A DNA stretch of 64,000 nucleotides, taken from Paracoccus versutus. GTDB lineage: Bacteria; Pseudomonadota; Alphaproteobacteria; Rhodobacterales; Rhodobacteraceae. The stretch covers positions 36,344 to 100,343 of the forward strand of contig NZ_JRKO01000017.1 of NCBI RefSeq assembly GCF_000763885.1, written 5' to 3'. The translations under genes were made by a program, and so were the position numbers. The notes beneath the pieces were generated by a model that worked only from the letters and a program-made list of their open reading frames with translations, was not told the DNA's origin and ran no database searches. This document shows positions 44,469 to 53,984 of this stretch, in pieces. Each line of letters opens with the position of its first letter. The stretch's first letter is position 1.

Positions 44469-45686
44469 ATGCGCATCGCAGTTCTTGGCGGCGACGGGTT
44501 CGTCGGCTGGCCGACCGCCCTGCACCTGTCCAATCTGGGCCATGACATTCACATCCTGGACAACCTGTCGCGGCGCTGGATCGACACCGAGCTGGGCGTG
44601 CAGTCGCTGACGCCGATGGATTCGATCCAGGAACGCTGCCGGATCTGGCACCAGGAGACGGGGCGGCGGATCCATTTCCACCTGCTGAACCTGGCCACGG
44701 AATACGAGCGGCTGAAAGCCTGGCTGGCCGAGCATCGCCCCGACGCGGTGATCCATTTCGCCGAACAGCGCGCCGCGCCCTATTCGATGAAGACCGACCG
44801 CCACAAGGTCTATACGGTCAACAACAACATCAACGCCACGCACAACCTGCTGGCGGCGCTGGTGGAAACCGGCATCGACGCGCATCTGGTGCATCTGGGC
44901 ACCATGGGGGTCTATGGCTATTCCACCATCGGCGCCCCGATCCCGGAAGGCTATCTGGACGTCTCCATCGAGACGCCCGCCGGCCCGCGCGCGCAGCAGA
45001 TCCTGTATCCGACCCGGCCCGGCTCGGTCTATCACATGACCAAGAGCCTCGATCAGATCCTGTTCCAGTTCTATGCCCAGAACGACGGGCTGCGCATCAC
45101 CGACCTGCACCAGGGCATCGTCTGGGGCACCCATACCGACCAGACCCGCCGGCACGAGCAGTTGATCAACCGCTTCGACTATGACGGCGACTATGGCACG
45201 GTGCTGAACCGCTTCCTGATCCAGGCCGCCATCGGCCATCCGCTGACCGTGCATGGCACCGGCGGCCAGACCCGCGCCTTCATCCACATCCAGGATTCGG
45301 TGCGCTGCATCGAGCTGGCGCTGCGGGACGCCCCGCCGGCCGGCGAGCGGGTGCGCATCTTCAACCAGATGACCGAGACGCATCGCGTCCGCGACCTGGC
45401 CGAGCTGGTCGCCCGCATGACCGGGGCCGAGGTCGCCTATCTGCCCAACCCCCGCAAGGAGGCCGACGAGAACGAGCTGGTGGTCAAGAACGACCAGTTC
45501 CTGGCGCTGGGCCTCAAGCCCATCACCCTGGCCGAGGGGCTGCTTTCCGAGGTGGTCGACGTGGCGCGCAGATATGCCCATCGCATCGACCGCTCGCGCG
45601 TGCCCGCCGTCTCGGCCTGGACCCGCGACATCGCCCAGCGGGTCGAGCATGATCCCGAAGGCAAGAGGCTGCGTTCGGTATCGTGA
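44469..45686 (+). CDS. sqdB: UDP-sulfoquinovose synthase
   Basis: 405 aa, short-chain dehydrogenase/epimerase fold. GGDGFVGWPTALHL binds NAD, FAEQRAAPYSM and the YHMTK catalytic pair are present, and GTGGQTRAFIHIQDSV is typical of SqdB. It makes UDP-sulfoquinovose from UDP-glucose and sulfite for sulfolipid synthesis. AAGGAG precedes the ATG. It heads the sqdBDC order known from Rhodobacter sphaeroides. Confidence 0.94.
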   Translation: MRIAVLGGDGFVGWPTALHLSNLGHDIHILDNLSRRWIDTELGVQSLTPMDSIQERCRIWHQETGRRIHFHLLNLATEYERLKAWLAEHRPDAVIHFAEQRAAPYSMKTDRHKVYTVNNNINATHNLLAALVETGIDAHLVHLGTMGVYGYSTIGAPIPEGYLDVSIETPAGPRAQQILYPTRPGSVYHMTKSLDQILFQFYAQNDGLRITDLHQGIVWGTHTDQTRRHEQLINRFDYDGDYGTVLNRFLIQAAIGHPLTVHGTGGQTRAFIHIQDSVRCIELALRDAPPAGERVRIFNQMTETHRVRDLAELVARMTGAEVAYLPNPRKEADENELVVKNDQFLALGLKPITLAEGLLSEVVDVARRYAHRIDRSRVPAVSAWTRDIAQRVEHDPEGKRLRSVS

Positions 45687-46537
45687 TCCCCGAAGGCATT
45701 CACCCCCAGGGCAAGGCGCGGTCCGGCCGCGCCTTTGTCACGCTGGCGACCAATCCCGACTATGCGACCGGGGCGGCGGCGCTGTTCCGGTCGCTGCGCC
45801 GGACCGGGACCACCGCCGACCTGGTCCTGCTTTACACCGACCTGCCGCAGGATGCGGTCGAGGCGCTGCGGGCGCTGGACGTGCGCCCGGTGCGGGTGGA
45901 CCTGCTGCCCACCTCCGAGGGGTTCAACGCCCTGCACGCCCGCGACCGGCTGCACGGCGCCGCGCCCTTCACCAAGGGCGAAAAGCCGCCCTTCCACACG
46001 CCCTTGGACAATTTCGCCAAGCTGCGGCTGTGGCAGCTGGATTACGACCGCGTGGTGTTCATCGACGCCGATGCCATCGTGCTGCAGAATATCGACCGGC
46101 TGTTCGACTACCCGGAATTTTCCGCCGCGCCGAATGTCTATGAAAGCCTGGCCGATTTCCACCGCCTGAACTCGGGCGTCTTCACCGCCCGGCCCTCGGC
46201 ACAGACCTTCCGCGCCATGCTGGCCCGGCTGGACCAGCCCGGCCGGTTCTGGCGCCGCACCGACCAGACCTTTCTGGAAAGCTATTTCCCGGACTGGCAC
46301 GGGCTGCCGGTCTTTGACAACATGCTGCAATATGTCTGGCTGAACCTGCCGCAGCTGTGGCGCTGGCAGGACATCCGCGTGCTGCATTACCAATATGAAA
46401 AGCCCTGGCAGGACCACGCCAAGGCCGAGGCCCTGCGCCCGCTGGTCGATCTGTGGCGCGCCCATGCCGGCGACGGGCCGGTGCCCGATCCGCGCGACCT
46501 GCCGCCCCCGCCCGGCCGCGCATCCGGTGCGGCATGA
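45683..46537 (+). CDS. sqdD: Glycogenin-like glycosyltransferase family 8 protein SqdD
   Basis: 284 aa with a GTG start overlapping the sqdB stop (GTGA). VTLATNPDYATGAAALFRSL and VVFIDADAIVLQNIDRLF (landmarks) are GT8 features, the DAD providing the metal site. In R. sphaeroides SqdD is the probable sulfoquinovosyl transferase that acts on diacylglycerol. It also overlaps sqdC by four bases. Confidence 0.9.
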   Translation: MIPEGIHPQGKARSGRAFVTLATNPDYATGAAALFRSLRRTGTTADLVLLYTDLPQDAVEALRALDVRPVRVDLLPTSEGFNALHARDRLHGAAPFTKGEKPPFHTPLDNFAKLRLWQLDYDRVVFIDADAIVLQNIDRLFDYPEFSAAPNVYESLADFHRLNSGVFTARPSAQTFRAMLARLDQPGRFWRRTDQTFLESYFPDWHGLPVFDNMLQYVWLNLPQLWRWQDIRVLHYQYEKPWQDHAKAEALRPLVDLWRAHAGDGPVPDPRDLPPPPGRASGAA

Positions 46538-47355
46538 GGATCGCGCTGACCGGCGCCTCGGGCCTTGTCGGGCGCTGGATCCACCGCGCCGCGGAGCAGG
46601 CGGGACATGAGGTCGCCACCCTGCCCGGCTGGCGCCTGGGCGATCCGGCCGAGCTGGGCGGCTGCGACGCGCTGGTCCATGCCGCCTTCCAGCACGCCCC
46701 CGGCCGCTATCGCGGCGGCGAGGGCGAAGATCCGCAGGGCTTCGTCCGCGCCAACCTGGACGGCTCGCTGATGCTGTTCCGGGCGGCGCGGGACCAGGGC
46801 GTCGGGCGGGTGGTCTTCCTGTCCTCGCGCGCCGTGCATGACGGCCACCCCCAGGGCATGGCGCTGCCCGACGCGCTTTCACCGGCCCCGACCAGCCTCT
46901 ACGGCCAGGTCAAGGCCGAGGCCGAGGCCGCGCTGGCCGCCATGGCCGGCGCGGATTTCGCGACCGCCAGCCTGCGCCCGACCGGGGTCTATGGTCCGGG
47001 CGCACCGCAGAAATGGGCCGGGCTGATCGGGGATTTCCTGCGCGGCACCACGCCGCCGCCGCGCGTCGCGACCGAACTGCATGGCGCCGACCTGGCCCGC
47101 GCCGTGCTGCTGGTGCTGGAGGATCCCGCCATGGCCGGCAGCTACAATGCCAGCGACCTGGTGCTGGACCGCCGCGACCTGCTGGCCGAGGTCGCCCGCC
47201 TGACCGGCTGCGCCACGCCCCTGCCCGCGCGCGCCGATGCCGCCGCGCTGCGCCGTCCGCTTTGCGCGCGGTTGCAGGTGCTGGGCTGGCAGCCGGGCGG
47301 CATGGCGCTGCTGCGCCGGGATCTGCCGGCGATCCTGGACGACCTGCAACCATAG
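46534..47355 (+). CDS. sqdC: NAD-dependent epimerase/reductase SqdC-like
   Basis: 273 aa, extended SDR fold. The NAD site is TGASGLVGRWIH, and SLYGQVKAEAEAAL carries YxxxK. The third place in sqdB-sqdD-x and the size fit SqdC of R. sphaeroides, a putative reductase affecting the sulfoquinovose intermediate. sqdA, which in R. sphaeroides lies elsewhere, is not in the window. Function is by position and fold. Confidence 0.78.
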   Translation: MRIALTGASGLVGRWIHRAAEQAGHEVATLPGWRLGDPAELGGCDALVHAAFQHAPGRYRGGEGEDPQGFVRANLDGSLMLFRAARDQGVGRVVFLSSRAVHDGHPQGMALPDALSPAPTSLYGQVKAEAEAALAAMAGADFATASLRPTGVYGPGAPQKWAGLIGDFLRGTTPPPRVATELHGADLARAVLLVLEDPAMAGSYNASDLVLDRRDLLAEVARLTGCATPLPARADAAALRRPLCARLQVLGWQPGGMALLRRDLPAILDDLQP

Positions 47356-47394
47356 CAGAATTTCCCAGACCCGATTCCCGCCGGTTGCGGCAAG

Positions 47395-47694
47395 ATGCGC
47401 CTTTGCGCCAATCCGCGGCCTGTTCTGGTTGGTCTGCCCCATGCGATCCTTTCCATCCCGTTCTGCCTGTCCTTTGCGATGATGGCCGGTTGCTTCCTTG
47501 CCCGCTCGGTCCTGGTCATGCCTGGCGACATGCCCCTGCGAGCCGTCGGCTTCGTCCCGCTGTCCTTGGGCGGTTCTGGCGCAGGTGATCGGCTGTGGCA
47601 TCTTTCTGACCTGCTGGCGGGGGGTGGCCGGCGATACCCCGCCGGGGTGCCGCTGGTGCGTGCGCCCCGCAGCTATAGGCGGGTGCCCGGCTGA
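47395..47694 (+). CDS. Uncertain small hydrophobic ORF in the sqdC-fRMsr gap
   Basis: A 99-codon frame lies in the 386-bp gap 47356-47741. Its first half is hydrophobic (HAILSIPFCLSFAMMAG), but the second half is Gly/Arg-rich and non-protein-like. The +1-related frame 47498-47710 has its own hydrophobic piece (VLAQVIGCGIFLTC), so a frameshifted small membrane protein is possible. There is no clear ribosome site and no family match. The gap holds nothing else I recognise. Confidence 0.25.
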   Translation: MRLCANPRPVLVGLPHAILSIPFCLSFAMMAGCFLARSVLVMPGDMPLRAVGFVPLSLGGSGAGDRLWHLSDLLAGGGRRYPAGVPLVRAPRSYRRVPG

Positions 47695-47741
47695 GAAGGC
47701 AGCCCCGTGACAGGACCGCCGCGCCGGGCTAGTCTGGCGCC

Positions 47742-48260
47742 ATGCCCGATTACGACGACCTTGCCGCCCGCATCCGCGCCCTGACCCATGGCGAGACCGA
47801 CGAGGTCGCGCTGATGGCGACGCTGGCCTGCGAAATCCACCACTCGGACGCGCGCTTCGACTGGACCGGCTTCTATCGCGTCACCGCGCCGGAGATGCTG
47901 AAGATCGGCCCCTACCAGGGCGGCCACGGCTGCCTGGTGATCCCGTTCTCGCGCGGGGTCTGCGGTGCCGCGGCGCGGACGCGGCAGGTCCAGCTGGTGC
48001 CCGATGTCGAGGCGTTTCCCGGCCATATCGCCTGCGCCAGCTCGACCCGTTCGGAACTGGTGATCCCGGTGGTGGGCAAGGGCGAGGTGGGCAAGGGCGA
48101 GCGGCTGATCGGCGTGCTTGACATCGACAGCGACCGCCCGGACGCTTTCACGCAGGACGATGCCGACCGCTTGCAGGAGATCCTGGATGACACATTCGGA
48201 CGTGACCGCGTTTACCGGCCATTGCCTTTGCGGCGCGATCCGGTTCCGCGGCACCCATGA
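47742..48260 (+). CDS. msrC: Free methionine-(R)-sulfoxide reductase (GAF domain)
   Basis: 172 aa. A single GAF domain carries the three redox cysteines of the fRMsr family, in GHGCLVIPF, RGVCGAAA and HIACASS, followed by SELVIPV and LDIDSDRPDAF. It reduces free methionine-R-sulfoxide with thioredoxin. The C-terminal ~20 residues are Arg/Pro-rich and overlap the next gene by 74 bp, so the natural end may have been altered. Confidence 0.88.
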   Translation: MPDYDDLAARIRALTHGETDEVALMATLACEIHHSDARFDWTGFYRVTAPEMLKIGPYQGGHGCLVIPFSRGVCGAAARTRQVQLVPDVEAFPGHIACASSTRSELVIPVVGKGEVGKGERLIGVLDIDSDRPDAFTQDDADRLQEILDDTFGRDRVYRPLPLRRDPVPRHP

Positions 48261-48582
48261 CGCCACGAACGACCTGAAGGCCTGCCATTGCAGCCAGTGC
48301 CGGCGCTGGTCGGGGCATTACTGGGCGGCGATCCTGCCCAGCTCGCTGGAGATCGAGGGCGAGCCCAGATGGTATCGCGCCTCGGACTTCGCCCGGCGCG
48401 GCTTTTGCCCGGACTGCGGCAGCTCGCTGTTCTGGCAGCGCGACGGCTCGGACATCATCGACGTGGCGGCGGGCGCCATCGACAGCCCGACCGGGCTGCG
48501 GCTGCTGGGCCATATCTTCGTCGCCGACAAGGGCGACTATTACGACATCGCCGACGGGCTGCCGCAAGACCCGCGCGAATAG
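48187..48582 (+). CDS. GFA/CENP-V domain protein (second small copy)
   Basis: 131 aa. Zinc cysteines occur in CLCGAIRF, CHCSQCRRWSG and CPDCGSSLFW. It is of the same broad family as the protein at 40177 but a different subgroup. Activity is unknown. The ATG at 48187 gives a complete GFA domain, which requires a 74-bp overlap with the fRMsr gene in another frame. Confidence 0.85.
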   Translation: MTHSDVTAFTGHCLCGAIRFRGTHDATNDLKACHCSQCRRWSGHYWAAILPSSLEIEGEPRWYRASDFARRGFCPDCGSSLFWQRDGSDIIDVAAGAIDSPTGLRLLGHIFVADKGDYYDIADGLPQDPRE

Positions 48583-48631
48583 TTGACGCGCCGCGCCGCC
48601 CGGCCTAGGCGGCAGGAAAAGGGGGCGCGCG

Positions 48632-49258
48632 ATGATCTGGGACACCTTGGCGAACTTTCCGCTGCAACAGCTGCTGGCCTTCATGGCCGGGGCATTGGTG
48701 CTGAACCTGGCGCCTGGGCAGGACGTGTTCTTCGCCAGCGCCTGCGGCATCCAGAACGGGCCGCGTGCGGGCGCGCTGGCCGGTTTCGGCGTCGGGCTGG
48801 GCGTGATCTGCCATGTGGTGATGGCGACCGTGGGCCTTGGCGCGCTGGTCGCCGCCCATCCCGGCGCGCTGGTCGCGATCAAATATGTCGGCGCGGCCTA
48901 TCTGCTGTTCCTGGCCTGGAAAAGCTGGAACGCGGGCGAGGTCGATCCCCGCGCCCGTGCCGCCAGCCGGCCCTGGAACATCATCCGCCGCGGCGCGCTG
49001 TCGAACCTGCTCAATCCCAAGCCGGTGCTGTTCCTGCTGGCCTTCCTGCCGCAATTCACCAAGCCGGAATACGGCCCGGTCTGGCAGCAGATCCTGGGAC
49101 TGGGGCTGATGTTCACCCTGTCGGGCACGCTGGTGACGATAGGTTACGGCGTGGTCGGCGGCTTGGCCGGCCATGTGATCGGCAAGCGGCTGGGCATCGT
49201 GAACCGCATCGCCGCGGTGATGTTCGCGGGCCTTGCCCTGCGGCTGGTCTGGAAATGA
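48632..49258 (+). CDS. LysE family translocator
   Basis: 208 aa, about six membrane segments. NLAPGQDVFFASACGI is the LysE-type opening, and RRGALSNLLNPKPVLFLLAF (landmark) is the second signature. The exported substrate is unknown. Its stop overlaps the RluA start by four bases (ATGA), so the two are translated together although functions look unrelated. Confidence 0.87.
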   Translation: MIWDTLANFPLQQLLAFMAGALVLNLAPGQDVFFASACGIQNGPRAGALAGFGVGLGVICHVVMATVGLGALVAAHPGALVAIKYVGAAYLLFLAWKSWNAGEVDPRARAASRPWNIIRRGALSNLLNPKPVLFLLAFLPQFTKPEYGPVWQQILGLGLMFTLSGTLVTIGYGVVGGLAGHVIGKRLGIVNRIAAVMFAGLALRLVWK

Positions 49259-49902
49259 GCTTCCTCTACCAGCCCACCGACGAACAGCCGCGCGTGATCC
49301 ATGCCGATCACGAGATCCTGGTGGTCGAGAAGCCGGCGGGCCTGCTTTCGGTCCCGGGTCGGGGCGAGGATCGCGCCGATTGCCTGATCGAGCGGCTGCG
49401 CGCCGCCTTCCCGACCGTGTTGCTGGTGCATCGGCTGGACATGGACACCTCGGGCGTCATGGTCTTTGCCCTGACGCCGCATGCGCAGCGCCACCTGTCC
49501 AAGCAATTCGAGGACCGGCGGACGAAAAAGACCTATGTCGCGCGGCTCTGGGGCCGGCTGGAGCCGAAGACCGGCACGGTGGACCTGCCGCTGATCGTCG
49601 ACTGGCCGAATCGCCCGCGGCAAAAGGTCGATCACGAACAGGGCCGGCCGGCGCAGACCGAATGGCGGGTGGTCAAGGCCAGCGATGCCGAGACGCGGGT
49701 GCGGCTGATGCCCGTCACCGGCCGCAGCCACCAGCTGCGCGTGCATATGGCCGCGCTGGGCCATCCGATCCTGGGCGATCCGCTTTATGCGACCGGCGCG
49801 GCGGCGGATTTCCCGCGGCTGATGCTGCATGCCGAAAGCCTGCGCTTCAAGCATCCCGAAACCGGGGTGATGCAAGGCTTTACCGCGCCCGCCCCGTTCT
49901 AG
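49255..49902 (+). CDS. rluA: RluA family pseudouridine synthase
   Basis: 215 aa, close to E. coli RluA in length and lacking an S4 domain. The catalytic motif is HRLDMDTSGVM, and MPVTGRSHQLRVHMAALGHPI (landmark) follows. RluA modifies U746 of 23S rRNA and U32 of tRNAs. The length and motif favour RluA over RluC/D, but the target is inferred. Confidence 0.88.
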   Translation: MSFLYQPTDEQPRVIHADHEILVVEKPAGLLSVPGRGEDRADCLIERLRAAFPTVLLVHRLDMDTSGVMVFALTPHAQRHLSKQFEDRRTKKTYVARLWGRLEPKTGTVDLPLIVDWPNRPRQKVDHEQGRPAQTEWRVVKASDAETRVRLMPVTGRSHQLRVHMAALGHPILGDPLYATGAAADFPRLMLHAESLRFKHPETGVMQGFTAPAPF

Positions 49903-49973
49903 TTCACGCAGGTTTCATGCCCGAACCCGCCGCCCTCGCGTAAGCTTGCAAAAGAACCAACGAGGAGGGAGAG

Positions 49974-50912
49974 ATGTTCAGGACCGATATGACCCGCCGC
50001 GGTGCCATGATGCTGGGCGGCGCCCTGCCCATGGCGCTGGTGCTGCCGGCCCATGCCCAGACCGCCCCCGCCCAGCCTGCGGGCGAGGCGCCGGCCTTTC
50101 CGGGCCGGGCCCACACCATCCAGCTGGGCGGCTTCCAGGTGACGACGCTGCTGGGCGGCGGCGGCATGAGCGACAATCCGATCGAGACCTTCGGCCTGAA
50201 TGCCGAGCCGGCCGAGTTCGAAAGCCTCAGTGCCGAGAATTTCATTCCCGCCGACCGCAGCGGCGGCTCCTATACCATGACGCTGGTGCGCACCGCCGAT
50301 GCGCTGGTGCTGTTCGACGCGGGCATGGTTCCCGCCAACAACGCCGCCTCGCTGGCGCAGGCCGGCGTCAAGCCCGAGGACGTGACCCATGTCGTGCTGA
50401 CCCATATGCATGGCGACCATGTCAGCGGGCTGATGGATGGCGACAGCCCGGCCTTTCCCAACGCCCAGCTGATCCTGCCCCGCCCCGAGAACGACTATTG
50501 GGCGGCCAATCCCAGCGAGGCCTATACCGCCAAGGTGGTGCCGCTGCTCGACAAGGCGCAGCAGATCGAGGGGACCGAGGAAATCCTGCCCGGCATCAAG
50601 GCCGAGCAGGCGCATGGCCACACCCCCGGCCATACCACCTATCTGCTGGAAAGCGACGGGCAGCGGCTGCTGATCACCGGCGACAGCTTCAACCACTATG
50701 TCTATTCGGTGCAGCGCCCGGCCTGGCATGTGCGCTTCGACGTGGACAAGGACCAGGGCGCGGCCACGCGCCAGGCGGTGCTGGCCCGGCTGGCCGAAGA
50801 GAGGATCCCCTTCATCGGCTATCACATGCCCTTCCCGGCGCTGGGTTTCATCGCCCCGAACGGCGAGGGTTCCTATCGCTTCGTGCCCGCGACCTATCAA
50901 TTCGCCGGCTGA
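49974..50912 (+). CDS. Tat-exported MBL-fold metallohydrolase
   Basis: 312 aa. A twin-arginine signal (MTRRGAMMLGGALP) is cleaved near AHAQ. The metallo-beta-lactamase motifs are THMHGDHVSG, AHGHTPGHTTY and TGDSFN, consistent with a dinuclear metal centre in the periplasm. The substrate is unknown; this group includes lactonase-like and quinoprotein-associated hydrolases. A 9-bp GC hairpin follows at 50920-50945 but lacks a T run. GAGGGAGAG precedes the ATG. Confidence 0.85.
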   Translation: MFRTDMTRRGAMMLGGALPMALVLPAHAQTAPAQPAGEAPAFPGRAHTIQLGGFQVTTLLGGGGMSDNPIETFGLNAEPAEFESLSAENFIPADRSGGSYTMTLVRTADALVLFDAGMVPANNAASLAQAGVKPEDVTHVVLTHMHGDHVSGLMDGDSPAFPNAQLILPRPENDYWAANPSEAYTAKVVPLLDKAQQIEGTEEILPGIKAEQAHGHTPGHTTYLLESDGQRLLITGDSFNHYVYSVQRPAWHVRFDVDKDQGAATRQAVLARLAEERIPFIGYHMPFPALGFIAPNGEGSYRFVPATYQFAG

Positions 50913-51022
50913 CGGCCTTCGCGCCACGGCAGGCTCCGTGGCGCGACAGGGGCCGAGAAAATCGTTCACAATTTGTTCCATCCTGCTAGGCTCATGCGTG
51001 GAGTTCTTGCAGGAGAGGCGCG

Positions 51023-51859
51023 ATGCCGGATCAACAGGCCAGGTTCGAGGCGCTGAAGGCGCTGCACCAGGGGGATGGCGCCTTCGTCATGCCCAACCCC
51101 TGGGATGCCGGCTCGGCGCGGCTGCTGGCGAGCCTGGGGTTCCAGGCGCTGGCCACGACCAGCGCCGGCTATGCCTTTTCCAGGGGCAAGCTGGATTCCA
51201 TCGCCGGTCTCGGGCGCGACGAGATCCTGGACAACGCCGCCGAGATCGTGCGCGCGACCAAGCTGCCGGTCTCGGCCGATCTTCAGGACGGTTTCGGCGC
51301 CGCGCCCGAGACCTGCGCCGAAACCATCCGGCTGGCTTGCGAAGTCGGGCTGGTCGGCGGCTCGATCGAGGATGCGACGGGCGATGCCGCCAATCCGATC
51401 CACGACCTGTCCCTGGCGGTCGAGCGCGTCCAGGCCGCGGCAGAGGCGGCGCGGGGCCTGCCCTTCCTGCTGACGGCGCGGGCCGAGAACTTCCTTTGGG
51501 ACCGCCCCGACCTGGGCGACACGATCCGGCGACTGCAAGCCTTTTCCGCCGCTGGGGCGGATGTGCTTTATGCGCCGGGGCTGCCGGACCTGCAGGCGAT
51601 CCGCACGGTCTGCGCCGCCGTGGACAAGCCCGTCAACGTGGTCATGGGGTTGAAGGGCCCGACCTGGTCGGTGGCCGAGCTGGCGCAGGCCGGGGTGCGG
51701 CGGATCAGCGTCGGCGGCTCTTTCGCGCGGGCGGCGCTGGGTGCGCTGATGCGTGCCGCCCAGGAGGTCCGATCCGCCGGCACCTTCACCTATGCCGCCG
51801 AGGCCCTGCCCGGCGCGACGGTCGCCCGGATCATGGCGCCGGGCGACGGGGGGATCTAG
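51023..51859 (+). CDS. Isocitrate lyase / PEP mutase superfamily protein
   Basis: 278 aa, (beta/alpha)8 barrel. [20 protein letters not shown] opens the family pattern, [11 protein letters not shown] and [11 protein letters not shown] carry metal-binding acids, and [12 protein letters not shown] follows (landmarks). It lacks the KKCGH motif of true isocitrate lyase and so is more like carboxyvinyl-phosphonate mutase or oxaloacetase-type members. The substrate is unknown. Its stop overlaps the truB stop in a shared CTAG. Confidence 0.85.
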   Translation: MPDQQARFEALKALHQGDGAFVMPNPWDAGSARLLASLGFQALATTSAGYAFSRGKLDSIAGLGRDEILDNAAEIVRATKLPVSADLQDGFGAAPETCAETIRLACEVGLVGGSIEDATGDAANPIHDLSLAVERVQAAAEAARGLPFLLTARAENFLWDRPDLGDTIRRLQAFSAAGADVLYAPGLPDLQAIRTVCAAVDKPVNVVMGLKGPTWSVAELAQAGVRRISVGGSFARAALGALMRAAQEVRSAGTFTYAAEALPGATVARIMAPGDGGI

Positions 51860-52752
51860 CCCAGGTTGAACACGCGCGAGGGCTGCACCTCGCCGCCCAT
51901 GTAGCGGCCGATGCAGAGCGCGCGGCCGTTGCGGCTGACCCAGACTTCCTCGCCGAATTCGGCATGGCCCAGCACCTGGCCGGGATTGCCGTTCAGGATG
52001 CGGGTGGCGCCGATCTCGGTCGCCTGCATCTCGGGCAGGTCGGCCAGCGCGGCTTGCAGGGGCAGCAGCGTCGCCTCGATCTCGGCCTGGTTGGCGCGGT
52101 CGATGCGGTCGAAGGCGATGCCGTCATCGGCCTCGAACGGCCCCGACCAGATGCGGCGCAGCTGCGCGACATGGCCCAGGCAGCCCAGCTTGCGGCCCAG
52201 GTCGCGGGCGATGCTGCGCACATAGCCGCCCTTGCCGCAGACCATGCGCAGCGCGGCGTTGTCGCGGGTCGCGCCCAGCAGCTCCAGCGATTCCACCCAG
52301 AGCGGCCGGGCGGCAAGCTCGACCACCTCGCCCTCGCGCGCCAGGTCATAGGCCCGCGCGCCATCGACGCGCACGGCCGAGACGGCGGGGGGAACCTGCA
52401 TGATCTCGCCGGTGAAGTCCGGCAGCGCGGCGCGGATCGCCGCCTCGTCCGGGCGCGCGTCGCTGGTTTTGACCACCTGGCCCGAGGCGTCGTCACTCGT
52501 GGTTTCGGCGCCCCAGGCCACGGTGAAGTCATAGGCCTTCAGCGCCTCGGCCAGGATCGGCACGGTCTTGGTCGCCTCTCCCAGCGCCACGGCCAGCACG
52601 CCGGTCGCGTCCGGGTCCAGCGTCCCGGCATGGCCGGCCTTCTTCGCGTCCAGCGCCCAGCGGACCTTGCTGACCACATCGGTCGAGCCGATGCCCGCCG
52701 GCTTGTCCACGATCAGCCAACCGTGGATCTCGCGTCCCTTTTTTCGCGCCAT
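51856..52752 (-). CDS. truB: tRNA pseudouridine-55 synthase TruB
   Basis: 298 aa. [17 protein letters not shown] opens the family, [15 protein letters not shown] contains the catalytic Asp, and [15 protein letters not shown] follows. It makes pseudouridine 55 in the T loop of tRNAs. It is third in a minus-strand series with rbfA and a DUF2233 protein; rbfA-truB pairing is common, with a gene inserted between here. Confidence 0.95.
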   Translation of the reverse strand: MARKKGREIHGWLIVDKPAGIGSTDVVSKVRWALDAKKAGHAGTLDPDATGVLAVALGEATKTVPILAEALKAYDFTVAWGAETTSDDASGQVVKTSDARPDEAAIRAALPDFTGEIMQVPPAVSAVRVDGARAYDLAREGEVVELAARPLWVESLELLGATRDNAALRMVCGKGGYVRSIARDLGRKLGCLGHVAQLRRIWSGPFEADDGIAFDRIDRANQAEIEATLLPLQAALADLPEMQATEIGATRILNGNPGQVLGHAEFGEEVWVSRNGRALCIGRYMGGEVQPSRVFNLG

Positions 52753-52753
52753 T

Positions 52754-53509
52754 CTAGTTCTGTCCTACATATCCGATGATCGGCCCCAGCCGCCGCCCGA
52801 AATCGGCGCGGCCCAGGCTCGGGGCGTATAGCCGCGAAATCGAGCCGTCGAAATACAGCGCATCCTGCGCCCCCAGCCCGTCGCGGAACAGCCGGCCGAA
52901 TTCGTGGAACGTCACCGCCCGGTCCGAGATGGCGAACCACGCCGTCTGCCCGTCCGGCGAGACGCCGACGCCGTTCCTGACATAGCGGCTGTCGCTGTCC
53001 ACCAGGAAACGCGGATGCAGCGCGCCGTCGATGACCAGCATCGGCCCCGATTGCGTGGCGATGCGGCATTCCGGGGCGGCCCTGGCAAAGGCCCGGCTTT
53101 CGATCACCTGATAGGGCCGCGCGCCGCCGGTGCAGAAGACGCCGTTCGGCAGCATGCCGAAATTGCCGCCGCCGCCGGCCGTCACCAGATCGTGTTGGCT
53201 GACGCCGTCGCTGACGTAAAGCCCGACCGGGGTGAAATCCGGGTGATACATGCCGGCATTCATGGCAAAGCCCAGCACCTCGCCCTCGGCCAGCGTGCGG
53301 CGGACGGCGGTGAAATCGCCCAAGACCCGGCCGTCCGGGCCGTTCAGCCACAGCCGCAGCCCCGGCTCCTGCCCGGCCGTCAGCGTGCAGATCACATAGC
53401 CCTGCCCGTCGAAGTCGCGCTTTTCGCAGATCCCGGCCATGGCGGGCAGGGTCATGGCGATCAGCGCACCAAGGGCCAGGCCCAGCCGGCGCTTGAGGTC
53501 AATCTTCAT
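52754..53509 (-). CDS. Secreted phosphodiester glycosidase-like (DUF2233) protein
   Basis: 251 aa with a signal peptide ending at [36 protein letters not shown] and SGPMLVIDG (landmarks) match the NAGPA/DUF2233 fold of phosphodiester glycosidases. The substrate is unknown, possibly an envelope polymer. It overlaps the rbfA end by 11 bases and ends one base before the truB start region, so it shares the rbfA-truB transcript. Confidence 0.82.
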   Translation of the reverse strand: MKIDLKRRLGLALGALIAMTLPAMAGICEKRDFDGQGYVICTLTAGQEPGLRLWLNGPDGRVLGDFTAVRRTLAEGEVLGFAMNAGMYHPDFTPVGLYVSDGVSQHDLVTAGGGGNFGMLPNGVFCTGGARPYQVIESRAFARAAPECRIATQSGPMLVIDGALHPRFLVDSDSRYVRNGVGVSPDGQTAWFAISDRAVTFHEFGRLFRDGLGAQDALYFDGSISRLYAPSLGRADFGRRLGPIIGYVGQN

Positions 53510-53915
53510 CGTCTTCCGGGTGCGATTCGACGTCGCGGCGCACCCGGTCCTCGGACAAGAGCCGGCGGGTGTCGTCCATGCGGTCGAAGGTCTCGTCGAG
53601 GACAAAGCGCAGCTGCGGCGCGTATTTCAGCGTCATCGCCTTGGCGACCAGGTGGCGCAGCTCGCCCGCGTTGCGGCGCAGCGCGGCCAGCGCCTCTTCG
53701 GCGCCCTGCCCGCCCAGGGGCAGCACATAGGCCGTCGCGACCTTGAGGTCGGGCGAGGTCCGCACCTCTCCGACCGTGATCGAATGCCGGTTCAGGTCGG
53801 GATCGTGGACATCCCCCCGCAGGAGGACGTCGGAAAGCGTGCGGCGGATCAGTTCGCCCACGCGAAGCTGGCGCTGCGAGGGGCCGGTGCCGGAATGAAA
53901 GCGGTTCTGTGCCAT
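53499..53915 (-). CDS. rbfA: Ribosome-binding factor A
   Basis: 138 aa. [17 protein letters not shown] and [19 protein letters not shown] (landmarks) are the KH-like RbfA core, and [19 protein letters not shown] is the C-terminal part, ending in an acidic tail. It matures the 30S subunit and binds near the 16S 5' end. It is divergent from dapB across 69 bp. Confidence 0.94.
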   Translation of the reverse strand: MAQNRFHSGTGPSQRQLRVGELIRRTLSDVLLRGDVHDPDLNRHSITVGEVRTSPDLKVATAYVLPLGGQGAEEALAALRRNAGELRHLVAKAMTLKYAPQLRFVLDETFDRMDDTRRLLSEDRVRRDVESHPEDDED

Positions 53916-53984
53916 GCGCGCAGATGTAGGGGGTCGCGGCCCGCGCCGCAACGGGATAGACATGCCGCAAACGGGGGATCGAGC

